Positions 27,886 through 36,749 of a stretch of 64,000 nucleotides of DNA are shown piece after piece. Below the pieces are notes generated by a model. That model was given only the letters and a program-made list of their open reading frames with translations. It did no database searches and was not told the origin of the DNA. The stretch lies in NCBI RefSeq assembly GCF_000169455.1, contig NZ_AAYC01000008.1, positions 1 through 64,000 on the forward strand, given 5' to 3'. Origin of the DNA: Roseobacter sp. SK209-2-6 (GTDB lineage: Bacteria > Pseudomonadota > Alphaproteobacteria > Rhodobacterales > Rhodobacteraceae). The position numbers and the translations under genes were made by a program. Every line of letters begins with the position of its first letter. The first letter of the stretch is position 1.

Positions 27886-29760
27886 TCACAAACAGATCTG
27901 TAGCTGCAAGAATCCGCCAGGTGTTACACCAAGCTCCTCAAACTGCAGCTCACTGAGTTCGTGAAGATACTTACGTGCAGTGGGCGAAGAATAGACAAAG
28001 ACATTGGCGTCAACCCCGGCTGAAAATGCCCATGGATAGGGCATCTGCCGCTCAGGCGGGTGGCCAGCTGCAAAATCGCAGACCGCCTCACGAATGCGAA
28101 GCTTGGGCAGAGGCAAGCGCTCCGCCTCCTGCGCCATCCGAAAATTCCCGCCACCGCTGACACGATAGCTACTTGTCGCAACAACAAAACGTTGGTCCGA
28201 GGTTACCTCTATGCCGTTGCAACGCAGGTTGTGAATTCGGTGAGCCTCTGCATTGATGAGCAGACCCGAAGCGGAAAACCGGGGAGGTTGCGTCACATCT
28301 ATTTCGTACTCAAGCCCAAACAGCACATCAAAATTGTGCCCTGCGCGATCACTATTGACCAGATCCCTGCCAGTTTGACCTGGCTGGATCTGATTGAAGA
28401 GCCCTGCCGACATCTCCAGCCAATCCAGCAAATGCGCACCATCCACGACCACAGCCCAAAGTTCATTGGGAAAGATCTGGAGATCGGCAATATTGCGTAG
28501 ACAGAGCTCGCCCGCCTCAATGTCCGTATAGCTCTCCGGGCCGGATCTTCCGCCAAATTTGCCTGGCGAAACTGCAGAGATCAGCGGGAGGTCGCCTGCC
28601 TCTGTTCCGGCAAGTAAGGAACGGACGGCTTCCAACTGCGCTTGCCCAACCATGGCAAGCCCCTGATCCCTACCAAAAAGCGTAAAGAAGGAATGCAGCG
28701 CGACGCTAGAATGGCCGACAGGTTTTTGCATTCTTCGGCGCGTTTCTTCATGCGGCTCTGCCAAAAGTTCGACGAGACCGGTATCTTCTTCCACCAAAGA
28801 GCCGAGCTTGCCCGCTTCGCTACGGCGTGAGATTGGAATGACCTTTGCCTGCCAGTCCGCAAGTTGCCATCCTGCCTGATCAAACTCTAGATTCAGGTCA
28901 ATTTGCCCCAGATGCGACCCATGCGCACCAGGCATCACAACCGGCTTTGGCAAAGGGGTGGCTGGATCTGGCAGGACCAAATGCGTGTGCCCCGCAACAA
29001 CCGCATCAATTCCAGAAGTCGCCACAATCGGCAGCAATGCGTTTTCCATATTTGGCACCGCTTCTTCGCCACCTGCACCGGTATGCGCCAGCGCGATCAC
29101 CAGATCACATCCAGCGGATTTCAGCTCTGATGCCCGATGAGCCGCGGATTGCACCATATCCTCGATCCAGACCCGTCCTTCCAACAAATGAGCGTCCCAC
29201 TTCAGCGTTTGCGGCGGCAAGACGGACAGGAGGCCAATTCTAAGGGTGGGGAGCTTAGGGTGCCCTGCAAATCCGCGTTCCAGGATGGTTGTATGCAGAA
29301 ATGGTAGAACCTGATCATGGCCTACCGGGCGCATGTTTGAACACAGAACCGGGCAAGGCGCATCCGCAAGCACCTGCCCCAATTTCTCCAATCCGAAATT
29401 GAAATCGTGGTTCCCCAGACCGATGGCATCATAGTCTAAGGCGGTAAAAGCCTTCATCACCGGATGAGGTTCACACGGTTTCCTACCCTGTTCTATTTGA
29501 GGCACATCATTCAGGCCGATTTCACCAATTGGCGCGCCCTGTAGGCTATCGCCATTGTCTAGCAAAATTGTAGCACCACCAAGTACCTGAACTTCTTGCC
29601 GGGCTTTCTCGATATAGGCGGCCACGCGGGACAATCCGACGCCAGGATCATTCCGGTCGGCAAAATAATCATAACTCAGCAAATTGCAGTGCAGGTCCGT
29701 TGTCGCAAGAACGCGCAACAGAGTGCTCGGCATCTGATCTGACGCGCCAAGGCCCGCCAT
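27886..29760 (-). CDS. Bifunctional 2',3'-cyclic-nucleotide 2'-phosphodiesterase/3'-nucleotidase-like protein
   Basis: 624 residues of the CpdB/UshA family. The N-terminal metallophosphatase domain carries TTDLHCNLLSYDYF, DNGDSLQG, GNHDFNFG and GHTHLV metal motifs; the C-terminal 5'-nucleotidase domain carries the substrate-binding region. The TDLHCNLLSYDYF pattern points to CpdB. Oddly, no signal peptide is visible: only about 16 residues precede the first metal motif, whereas CpdB is normally periplasmic. Either the start is misplaced or the protein works in the cytoplasm. Confidence 0.88.
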   Translation of the reverse strand: MAGLGASDQMPSTLLRVLATTDLHCNLLSYDYFADRNDPGVGLSRVAAYIEKARQEVQVLGGATILLDNGDSLQGAPIGEIGLNDVPQIEQGRKPCEPHPVMKAFTALDYDAIGLGNHDFNFGLEKLGQVLADAPCPVLCSNMRPVGHDQVLPFLHTTILERGFAGHPKLPTLRIGLLSVLPPQTLKWDAHLLEGRVWIEDMVQSAAHRASELKSAGCDLVIALAHTGAGGEEAVPNMENALLPIVATSGIDAVVAGHTHLVLPDPATPLPKPVVMPGAHGSHLGQIDLNLEFDQAGWQLADWQAKVIPISRRSEAGKLGSLVEEDTGLVELLAEPHEETRRRMQKPVGHSSVALHSFFTLFGRDQGLAMVGQAQLEAVRSLLAGTEAGDLPLISAVSPGKFGGRSGPESYTDIEAGELCLRNIADLQIFPNELWAVVVDGAHLLDWLEMSAGLFNQIQPGQTGRDLVNSDRAGHNFDVLFGLEYEIDVTQPPRFSASGLLINAEAHRIHNLRCNGIEVTSDQRFVVATSSYRVSGGGNFRMAQEAERLPLPKLRIREAVCDFAAGHPPERQMPYPWAFSAGVDANVFVYSSPTARKYLHELSELQFEELGVTPGGFLQLQICL

Positions 29761-30174
29761 TATGTTTTCGCCGCAGAATTCACTGCCCGCCCCATTTTCT
29801 TAACCAACCCGACCCACCACAAGCCCGTTACCAACACTCAAACAACGTTTTTCAGATTTGCAAAGTCACCATTTCCACCGCTTTTGAGAAACTTGGAAAT
29901 GATACCGTTGACGTAGCAGGGAAAACGACACAATCAAGGCGTGCAAATCATCCTCGGAAAGGTTTTTTTCGCGGAACGAAAAAGAGTCTGAAATAACAAG
30001 TGCTTTCCTTGCTGAACCTTCATTACAAGGGGCATCGTAGGAAGAGATGGATTGAAATCCATTTCCCCTTCCTCATGTTTCAAGCGAAGTAGCTTTCCCT
30101 AGGGGCGGCTTTCAGACGGCAAGTTGCGGCTTTGATGGCTTGTATTTTTGCAACATCCAAAAGGAACTTAAAAA
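29761..30174. other. Divergent promoter region between the nucleotidase gene and nudC
   Basis: About 415 bases without a supportable gene. It holds a small repeat TTTTTCG-N5-CGAAAAA near 29965-29983 and two copies of GCGGCTTT about 20 bases apart near 30105-30135. An AAGGA for nudC is at the right end. Nothing else is supported. Confidence 0.5.
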
Positions 30175-31161
30175 ATGAGAAACGCAGAACAGGTCACCTT
30201 TGGAGGCGGCGGGGGATTGAACCGCAGAGCAGAACTGCGTGACGACACAGCTAAGCTGATGGATTTCTGGACCAAACCCGAGACACGTGTTCTGCTCTTT
30301 TGGCGGGGCAAGGTATTGGCCTCGCGAAGTAATCCCGAACGAGGACTGGACACTCTTGCCTATATTCAAAGCCATCACCCCCTGGTGGCAGATCAACCAG
30401 ACAAAGCGTTCTTTCTCGGCATAGGTCCGCAACACGAAGCCTATTTTGCTTGCGACATTAGCAACTGGGCGCCGGATGCGCTGGACGAAATGGCGCTGGC
30501 CAGTTTTGCTGATCAAAGTGAGCAACAGCACCCGGACCTCCCTCTGGGCGATGTCTTCGCCGAACTGCGCCTCATCATGGCGCGTTTGACTCCCTTAGAG
30601 GCGGAGCTCGCAGCCGGTGCAAAGGCTCTGTTTTCTTGGCATCAGTCCCACAAGTTCTGTGCCCGTTGCGGGCATCGCAGCGATCTTACCCAGGCCGGCT
30701 GGCAGAGACGATGCCCTAGCTGTCAAGGCATGCATTTTCCACGGACCGACCCGGTGGTTATCATGCTTATCACCCATGATGATGACGTCCTGATGGGACG
30801 TTCACCTGGTTGGCCCGAGGGGATGTACTCACTTTTGGCCGGTTTCGTGGAACCGGGAGAAACCCTTGAGGCAGCGGTTCGGCGCGAAGTCATGGAAGAA
30901 ACCAATGTCACCGTCGGTGCGGTCAGCTACCTTTCGAGCCAACCCTGGCCCTTCCCGATGTCCCTGATGATCGGGTGTCATGGGGATGCCCTAAGCCGAG
31001 ACATCATTATCGATCCGAAGGAAATCGAAGATGCCATCTGGGTCAGTCGCCAAGACATTCTGGCCTCTTTTGCCGGTGAGCATCCTGTGCTGAAACCCGC
31101 ACGCAAAGGCGCAATTGCGCATTTTCTGCTCCAGAACTGGCTTGCGGACACTTTGGATTAA
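30175..31161 (+). CDS. nudC: NADH pyrophosphatase (RNA decapping hydrolase) NudC
   Basis: 328-residue Nudix hydrolase cleaving NAD(H) and NAD caps on RNA. It has a zinc ribbon (CARC about residue 161; CPSC about 180), a Nudix box GFVEPGETLEAAVRREVMEE in which the usual Gly near the end is Asn, and the NADH-specific SQPWPFP signature after it. An AAGGA lies 9 bases before the ATG. It is followed by an SRPBCC gene 70 bases on. Confidence 0.94.
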   Translation: MRNAEQVTFGGGGGLNRRAELRDDTAKLMDFWTKPETRVLLFWRGKVLASRSNPERGLDTLAYIQSHHPLVADQPDKAFFLGIGPQHEAYFACDISNWAPDALDEMALASFADQSEQQHPDLPLGDVFAELRLIMARLTPLEAELAAGAKALFSWHQSHKFCARCGHRSDLTQAGWQRRCPSCQGMHFPRTDPVVIMLITHDDDVLMGRSPGWPEGMYSLLAGFVEPGETLEAAVRREVMEETNVTVGAVSYLSSQPWPFPMSLMIGCHGDALSRDIIIDPKEIEDAIWVSRQDILASFAGEHPVLKPARKGAIAHFLLQNWLADTLD

Positions 31162-31230
31162 GGAGATTGTTCTAAGACCCAAGAACCCCAGAACAGAAAA
31201 CATCTGGAAACAGAGGCCAGAGAGCAAGAG

Positions 31231-31698
31231 ATGGAATTTTCAAGCAAAGAAGACCTAGACGCCCCAATCGCAGATGTCTTTGCCGCAATCTCGGATTTCG
31301 GCAGCTTTGAACGCTCGGCGATACGACGGGGTATCGAAGTGCAAAGCCAGGATCATCCGCAAACTCCCGAAGTTGGTCAGTTTTGGGATGTTCGGTTCGA
31401 CTTTCGTGGCAAGCCCCGGGACCTGCATCTGACACTGACCGCCTATGAGCCCTCAACCCTAGTTGGCCTTAGCGGTGAAAGCGCGGCTCTTAAGGGCGAA
31501 GGCCGGATTGAGTTGCTGGCCTTGTCGCCACAGCGCACACGCATTTCTGTTTCGATGCAAATTCAGGCCAAGGGTCTTACCGGGCGACTGTTGCTGCAAA
31601 GCTTCAAGCTTGCCAAATCCAAGATCAACCGCCGCTTCAAGCTGCGCGTGGCAGAATTTGCAAAACTGACGGAAGAGCGGCTGAGCCATAGCGCCTGA
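31231..31698 (+). CDS. SRPBCC-family protein
   Basis: 155 residues of the START/Bet v1-like fold used for binding hydrophobic ligands: EDLDAPIADVFAAISDFGSFER at the N-terminus and a long C-terminal helix. No signal peptide. It follows nudC closely and may be co-transcribed. The ligand is unknown. Confidence 0.82.
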   Translation: MEFSSKEDLDAPIADVFAAISDFGSFERSAIRRGIEVQSQDHPQTPEVGQFWDVRFDFRGKPRDLHLTLTAYEPSTLVGLSGESAALKGEGRIELLALSPQRTRISVSMQIQAKGLTGRLLLQSFKLAKSKINRRFKLRVAEFAKLTEERLSHSA

Positions 31699-31774
31699 CG
31701 TTTCGCTCTTCGTATGTGAACAGACGCAAATCCGATTGACGACTCACCCTTTCCAGCGATAGCGCTGGAGAGGA

Positions 31775-31975
31775 TGGTTCCTGCGAGACACAAACTGTGT
31801 GTCCAGGATGAAAAGGGAACGCGGTGCGGCTGGTACTGATCAGCCAATTCCGCGACTGCCCCCGCAACTGTAAGCGGTGAGCGGACCGGGTGAACCACTG
31901 GCATGGAGTTTTGCGCTCCAGGTTGGGAAGGACCGGTTTCGCAGCGACCCGCAAGTCAGGAGACCTGCCATCATA
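31775..31975 (+). promoter_or_regulatory. Cobalamin (B12) riboswitch
   Basis: The conserved elements appear in order: GAAAAGGGAA near 31810, CCGCGACTGCCCCCGCAACTG near 31850, CCACTGG near 31895, GGGAAGGACCGG near 31925, and the B12 box AGTCAGGAGACCTGCC at 31954-31969. It lies upstream of the small gene at 32092 and should lower its expression when adenosylcobalamin is present. Confidence 0.94.
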
Positions 31976-32083
31976 TGAAAACTCGAACCCGGACGGGGTG
32001 TCCGGACAGGGTCTGATGGCAGCGTCTTCACTCGCCTTTCATCCGAACTCTTGTCCCATGGGCCTCCGTACCACGCGCGGAGG
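31965..32083 (+). promoter_or_regulatory. Expression platform of the B12 riboswitch
   Basis: CTGCCATCA (31965-31973), the 3' strand of the B12 box, is perfectly complementary to TGATGGCAG (32014-32022), giving a fold that competes with ligand binding. A second hairpin, CCTCCG (32063-32068) with CGGAGG (32078-32083), covers the ribosome binding site of the gene at 32092, so control is probably at translation. Confidence 0.6.
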
Positions 32084-32091
32084 GCGCAAAT

Positions 32092-32496
32092 ATGATGTGG
32101 ACAGACCAAACGCATTTCTATGCGGCAACGGATTGCAAATACCTGGGCAGGCCATGCCCTGCGGCACAAAGGATGATCGCCAAGCTGGCAGAGGCGATCA
32201 CCAAGGCCAAACCGCTAACCCAGGAGGATTTCGAGATCACCGGCACCTCAGCGCTGGACGGGTGCCCCCGCAATTGCCCGGCGCAGTTCGCCGCCAGTCA
32301 CGACCGGATCCGGCTTTATTGTGGTGTAGGAGAAGAGGCGCCGCGTGCAGGGCTTGACCAGTTCGCCGATGCCATCCTCAGCCGCGATGGTAAGGGTTTT
32401 GCGGCCGATGCGCTAAAAACTCGCCCCTGCGCCCTGATGGAGGCGCTGCCAAAAACCGCAGAGGCCCGGCAGGCAGAACAAATGATGGCCTTGTAA
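32092..32496 (+). CDS. Cysteine-rich ferredoxin-like protein (DUF1636-like) under B12 riboswitch control
   Basis: 134 residues with TDCKYLGRPCPAAQ at the N-terminus, LDGCPRNCPAQFA in the middle and RLYCGV after it. The spacing resembles thioredoxin-fold 2Fe-2S ferredoxins and DUF1636 proteins, which occur near cobalamin genes; the match is by eye and remote. GGAGGG lies 7 bases before the ATG, inside a hairpin. Being the only gene behind the riboswitch, it likely works in cobalamin or cobalt metabolism, for example as an electron carrier for corrinoid reduction or a metal-binding protein. No signal peptide. Confidence 0.7.
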   Translation: MMWTDQTHFYAATDCKYLGRPCPAAQRMIAKLAEAITKAKPLTQEDFEITGTSALDGCPRNCPAQFAASHDRIRLYCGVGEEAPRAGLDQFADAILSRDGKGFAADALKTRPCALMEALPKTAEARQAEQMMAL

Positions 32497-32638
32497 CCTG
32501 TTGCCCGAGCGGGCTGGCGCCATTGCCGCAGAGACCCCTGATCTAACTGACGGGAATGTGTTCCGCAGCAGGCTGGCCCGCTTTTGAAATTGGTTTTTGG
32601 CAGGTCCGGTGTCCTGATTTTGAACAAGAGGATTGCCA

Positions 32639-33006
32639 ATGACCAAGACCTTATTGTCGGTCTGCGGCTTTAGCGGCCGAACAGCCACTGTCCACATCAG
32701 AGATCAGCGATTTGCTGACCGGGAAAACCATTGAAGGGCTGCATTTCGAAAGCCACACCCGTCAGTATTTCTCGGCGTCCGGGCTGACGCTCTGGATCAA
32801 GCAGGGGGGACGCTGCCCCGTCGGAAGCGCGCTACAAAATCGAAGATGGCAAATACTGTTCCAGCTGGTCCGGCTTGTGGAACACACCGGAATGGGGCTG
32901 CTTCTCCATTCTGAAGGATACAGAACAGGGCCTGTACTATTTCCACAGCGAAAACTTCCGGGGCCCCTTTATCATCGGCAATGGCTTCGACCTCAGCTTT
33001 GACTAG
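32639..33006 (+). pseudogene. Secreted-protein-like gene broken by two frameshifts
   Basis: An ATG with an AGAGGA site before it starts MTKTLLSV, but the continuation (ALAAEQPLSTSEISDLLTG and on to SGLTLWIKQG) is in a second frame, and the rest (APSEARYKIEDGKYCSSWSG to NGFDLSFD, then stop) in a third. The second shift lies at a run of six G near 32803. Joined, the pieces give a protein of about 120 residues with a possible short signal peptide and WNTPEWGCF/YYFHSENFRG blocks. I do not recognise the family. Either it is decayed or the sequence has two indel errors. Confidence 0.65.
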
Positions 33007-33042
33007 CCACGGGATCTACAAACTCTCTCCTAAAAGAACCGC

Positions 33043-33579
33043 TCAAGACTGGGCGGCATGTGCTCCGGCATAGGCCCATTCCATCTGCGACTGGGTTTCA
33101 ACCGCACAGGGTCTGACCGCACGAAGCCGAGCCAGAGCCTTGGCCGGTGGTTCGCCGCTTTCAACCATCAGCCGCAACAGCACCATGCCCGAGCGGCCAC
33201 AGCCGCCCTTGCAGTGCACCAGTACCCGGCCGCCGCCACGCAGGGCCTGCAGTGCCAGGGCGCTTACCTCTTGCCAGGGTTCGCACATCTCGTGATCAGG
33301 AGCGGAAAAGTCAGCCAATGGCAAATGAGACCAGCGGCAGCCCATATTCTGCAACCTAAGGCCAAGATCCGCAGCCCCCACCGCTGCATGTTCGGCATCT
33401 GTTGTCATGGAAATAACCAGGCCAGGCTCCCATTCATGAATGTGGTTCAGATCCCCCAGCAAATCGCCACCTGCACCTGGCAGGGGACAAAGGGCTAAGA
33501 TCCCCTCACCAACGGATAGAGCATAGAGTGTCAGCCCATTTGGCGCCTCGAGATTTGCTTCCGAACTCACATCCTGCAT
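33043..33579 (-). CDS. Protein tyrosine/dual-specificity phosphatase-like protein
   Basis: 178 residues with the catalytic Cys-x5-Arg loop HCKGGCGRSG (about residue 121 of the shorter form) and an upstream Asp candidate (PLADFSAPDHE) that would be the general acid. No signal peptide. I start at MQDVSSEANL, 6 bases after a GGGGAG; a start at 33651 would add 24 residues. Substrate unknown: protein phosphotyrosine or another phosphate ester. It stands alone, convergent with the broken gene. Confidence 0.82.
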   Translation of the reverse strand: MQDVSSEANLEAPNGLTLYALSVGEGILALCPLPGAGGDLLGDLNHIHEWEPGLVISMTTDAEHAAVGAADLGLRLQNMGCRWSHLPLADFSAPDHEMCEPWQEVSALALQALRGGGRVLVHCKGGCGRSGMVLLRLMVESGEPPAKALARLRAVRPCAVETQSQMEWAYAGAHAAQS

Positions 33580-33796
33580 CTCAATCTCCCCACCCCAAGA
33601 GAGGGCACCGCATAAAATCACCAAAACACTGCGCGTCCCAGGATTGGACAATACCGCTCTTTGACCGCAGCCCAGGAACTTTGCCCTTTTCCACCAGTTC
33701 GGGTCAACAGCGGTAGACCTTGGCCTCCCTGTTGCGTACCTTGCCCTGACCCGATACCGCCACTTCGAATCCGGCTCAAACCGCTAAGAGAACTAT

Positions 33797-35608
33797 ATGA
33801 CCGACAGCACCAGCGACACCGGCCAAACTCAGTATCAGGTCTTGGCCCGTAAATACCGGCCAGAGACTTTTGCCGATCTCGTTGGCCAGGACGCCATGGT
33901 GCGCACACTGAAAAATGCCTTTGAGACCAATCGGATCGCTCAGGCCTTTATCATGACCGGTATTCGCGGCACCGGTAAAACCACCACCGCACGGATCATC
34001 GCCAAGGGGATGAACTGCATCGGGCCGGATGGCACCGGTCAACCCACCACAGAGCCCTGTGGAACCTGCGAACATTGCACTGCCATTATGGAAGGGCGTC
34101 ATGTCGATGTAATGGAGATGGATGCCGCGAGCCGAACGGGTGTCGGCGATATCCGTGAAATCATTGATTCGGTCCAATACCGCGCGGCCTCTGCCCGCTA
34201 TAAGATCTACATCATCGATGAGGTGCATATGCTCTCCACCTCGGCTTTCAACGCGCTGTTGAAAACCCTGGAAGAGCCACCCGCCCATGTTAAGTTCATT
34301 TTCGCAACCACTGAAATACGCAAGGTGCCGGTCACGGTCCTGTCGCGCTGTCAGCGGTTTGATTTGCGCCGGATCGAGCCGGAAGTGATGATTGCGCTCA
34401 TGCGCAAGATTGCGACTGCGGAAGGGGCCGAGATCCACGAGGATGCCCTCGCGCTGATTACCCGTGCCGCCGAAGGGTCCGCCCGTGATGCAACCTCTCT
34501 TCTGGATCAGGCGATTTCTCATGGGGCAGGAGAGACCACTGCGGATCAGGTTCGCGCCATGCTGGGCCTTGCTGATCGCGGCCGTGTCTTGGACCTGATA
34601 GACATGATCCTGCGTGGCGATGCTGCCGGCGCACTCAGCGAGCTTGGTGCGCAATATGCCGAAGGGGCTGATCCGCTGGCCGTTCTGCGCGATCTCGCCG
34701 AAATTACCCATTGGGTTTCTGTGGTGAAGATCACCCCGGATGCGGCCAAAGATCCAACCATCAGCCCGGATGAACGCTCACGCGGGCAACAGATGGCCGA
34801 AGCCCTGCCCATGCGCGTTCTAACCCGCATGTGGCAAATGCTGCTAAAAGCACTTGAGGAAGTCTCTGCCGCGCCAAATGCGATGATGGCTGCAGAAATG
34901 GCGGTGATCCGCCTGACCCATGTCGCAGATCTGCCCAGCCCCGAGGAGTTGATCCGCAAGTTGCAGGACACCCCTCCTCCACCACATCCCGGTGGCCCGA
35001 TGGGCGGACCCGGTGGTGGTATGGCGCAGTCACAGGGGGGCGGGGCACAGCAGGGCACACAGGCCTATGGCGCCCCCGCCGGAGGCACACCAGAAGGCCC
35101 CGGCTCGGGACCTGTCATGTCACTAGGCTCTGGCCAAGCCGCAGCCCTCGCTCCGCAGACGGATCAAGCTCTGGCCCGCTATCCGACATTTGAGCATGTG
35201 GTGGAACTCATCCGTGTGAAACGCGACGGGCTGCTGCTGGAATATGTAAAGACCTATCTGCGGCTGGTGGCCTATCAGCCCGGCCGCATTACTATCCAGC
35301 CCACCAATGACGCCCCCAAGGATCTCGCCGCGCGTCTGGGCCAGCAGCTGCAGGGCTGGACCCATGCGCGCTGGATCATCTCACTGGAAAACGAAGGCGG
35401 CGGTGAGACCATAACCGAGCGTGAAAACGCCGCTGAAAACGCATTGCGCGATAAGGCCAAGGCACACCCTTTGGTGCAGGCCGTGCTAGAGAGTTTTCCC
35501 AAAGCCAAGATCACCAAGATCCGCACCGCCGAAGAACTCGCCGCCGAGGTCGAGGCCGAAGCCCTACCCGAAGTGGAAGACGAATGGGATCCCTTCGAGG
35601 AAGAATAA
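33797..35608 (+). CDS. dnaX: DNA polymerase III subunit tau/gamma
   Basis: 603-residue clamp-loader ATPase. It has Walker A GIRGTGKTTTARI, a zinc site including CGTCEHC, Walker B IIDEVHML, the SRC sensor (LSRCQRF), and a Gly/Pro/Gln-rich linker (about residues 390-455) before the C-terminal tau region that binds DnaE and DnaB. Full-length tau is encoded; I did not see a clear slippage site for gamma. It heads the dnaX-ebfC-recR neighbourhood. Confidence 0.96.
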   Translation: MTDSTSDTGQTQYQVLARKYRPETFADLVGQDAMVRTLKNAFETNRIAQAFIMTGIRGTGKTTTARIIAKGMNCIGPDGTGQPTTEPCGTCEHCTAIMEGRHVDVMEMDAASRTGVGDIREIIDSVQYRAASARYKIYIIDEVHMLSTSAFNALLKTLEEPPAHVKFIFATTEIRKVPVTVLSRCQRFDLRRIEPEVMIALMRKIATAEGAEIHEDALALITRAAEGSARDATSLLDQAISHGAGETTADQVRAMLGLADRGRVLDLIDMILRGDAAGALSELGAQYAEGADPLAVLRDLAEITHWVSVVKITPDAAKDPTISPDERSRGQQMAEALPMRVLTRMWQMLLKALEEVSAAPNAMMAAEMAVIRLTHVADLPSPEELIRKLQDTPPPPHPGGPMGGPGGGMAQSQGGGAQQGTQAYGAPAGGTPEGPGSGPVMSLGSGQAAALAPQTDQALARYPTFEHVVELIRVKRDGLLLEYVKTYLRLVAYQPGRITIQPTNDAPKDLAARLGQQLQGWTHARWIISLENEGGGETITERENAAENALRDKAKAHPLVQAVLESFPKAKITKIRTAEELAAEVEAEALPEVEDEWDPFEEE

Positions 35609-36000
35609 CGCTTCTGTTCTATGTCTCTCTTTTGTTTCTGCCAACAGCAGGACTTGCAGCGGAATGCGAAGTAAGCCGTCCCCTATGGAATCCGAGCCAA
35701 GGCCCTGCAACCGATAGGGATGAGTTGGCCTATTTGGTCACCCAGCCCCTGACGCTTGCATTGCTTACTCTTGCCCTCCTCGCAATACTGGTGCGTCGGC
35801 GATGGCTCTTCGTGGTTGCATCGCTCCTTTGGGCCGTAGCAGCCATTGTTGGAAGCGCCAATTTCTATGGGGTGATCATGAATGATGTGCGGTATTATTC
35901 TATCAAAGAGGGATGCATCGGCCCGCCGGACTTGTTCATCGCGCTCGCAATTGCGATATGTGCGGGGATGACTTATGGCGCATTGCGCCCCCGTAATTAG
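35584..36000 (+). CDS. Small membrane protein overlapping the 3' end of dnaX
   Basis: 138 residues, not recognised. It has a clear signal peptide (LLFYVSLLFLPTAGLAAE), a short cysteine-containing exported part, then three hydrophobic stretches around 53-70, 73-95 and 117-135. The start lies 25 bases inside dnaX in another frame, with GGA upstream, so translation is probably coupled. Its stop is 10 bases before ebfC. It interrupts the usual dnaX-ebfC adjacency. Confidence 0.75.
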   Translation: MGSLRGRITLLFYVSLLFLPTAGLAAECEVSRPLWNPSQGPATDRDELAYLVTQPLTLALLTLALLAILVRRRWLFVVASLLWAVAAIVGSANFYGVIMNDVRYYSIKEGCIGPPDLFIALAIAICAGMTYGALRPRN

Positions 36001-36010
36001 GAGAAAACAG

Positions 36011-36355
36011 ATGCTCAAAGGCCTCGGCGGTCTTGGCGACATGGCCAAGATGATGAAATCGGCACAGGAACTGCAGACCAAAATGGCAGAGATGCAGGAA
36101 GAGCTGCACAATGTCATGGTCACTGGCGAAGCGGGTGCAGGCCTGGTCAAGGCGACGGCCTCTGCCAAGGGTGACCTGAAAGGCCTGGATATCGACCCCT
36201 CGATCTTCAATGGCGATGACAAGGAAGTTGTCGAAGATCTCATCCTGGCAGCGATCAAGGACGCCCAGGCCAAGGCAGCAGAGAAGGCCAAGGATGAGAT
36301 GACCAAGCTGACCGAAAGCATGGGTCTTCCAAAGGACATTAAACTGCCCTTCTGA
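36011..36355 (+). CDS. Nucleoid-associated protein YbaB/EbfC
   Basis: 114-residue DNA-binding protein: N-terminal GLGGLGDMAKMMKSAQELQTK and the glycine-rich middle typical of the family. It starts after AGGAG. The usual dnaX-ebfC-recR order holds here, apart from the membrane gene before it and the divergent cspA after it. A terminator follows. Confidence 0.94.
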   Translation: MLKGLGGLGDMAKMMKSAQELQTKMAEMQEELHNVMVTGEAGAGLVKATASAKGDLKGLDIDPSIFNGDDKEVVEDLILAAIKDAQAKAAEKAKDEMTKLTESMGLPKDIKLPF

Positions 36356-36386
36356 TCCGACCTGACGGATGTGAGACATTTGGATC

Positions 36387-36415
36387 AAGCGCCTTCCCAC
36401 CGGAGGCGCTTTTTC
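36387..36415 (+). terminator. Intrinsic terminator after ebfC
   Basis: AAGCGCCT pairs with AGGCGCTT over a 9-base loop and is followed by TTTTT on the plus strand. Confidence 0.85.
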
Positions 36416-36484
36416 TGTATCCTGTTTCTCCACCCTATCGGCGGTGCGAAGATCTCGACAGGGTAACGATCTCTTCAGGGCAAA

Positions 36485-36519
36485 GAAAAACGCGGCCTTC
36501 TGAAAGAAGACCGCGTTTT
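36485..36519 (-). terminator. Intrinsic terminator of the cold-shock gene
   Basis: Read on the minus strand, AAAACGCGGTCTTC pairs with GAAGGCCGCGTTTT, ending in a T-run, 25 bases after the stop codon. Confidence 0.85.
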
Positions 36520-36542
36520 CTATTTCAACTCAGCAGTGGCGC

Positions 36543-36749
36543 TTAGGCCAGTGCGAGGTTCACCGCCGACTCGCGACCGTCACGGCCGGGCTCGATGTCG
36601 AAGGTTACTTTCTGGTTGTCGGCCAGACCGGTGAGGCCCGAACGCTCAACAGCGGAAATGTGAACGAATACGTCCTTGCTGCCACCATCGGGTGCAATAA
36701 AGCCGTAGCCTTTGGTAGAGTTGAACCATTTTACGGTGCCTGAAGCCAT
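36543..36749 (-). CDS. Cold-shock-domain protein (CspA family)
   Basis: 68-residue single-strand nucleic-acid-binding protein with RNP1 (KGYGFIAPD) and RNP2 (DVFVHISAV) motifs. I start at MASGTVKWF, with TTAGGAG upstream. A GC-rich hairpin about 20 bases before the start codon lies in the leader, as in other csp mRNAs whose leaders sense temperature. Confidence 0.95.
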   Translation of the reverse strand: MASGTVKWFNSTKGYGFIAPDGGSKDVFVHISAVERSGLTGLADNQKVTFDIEPGRDGRESAVNLALA

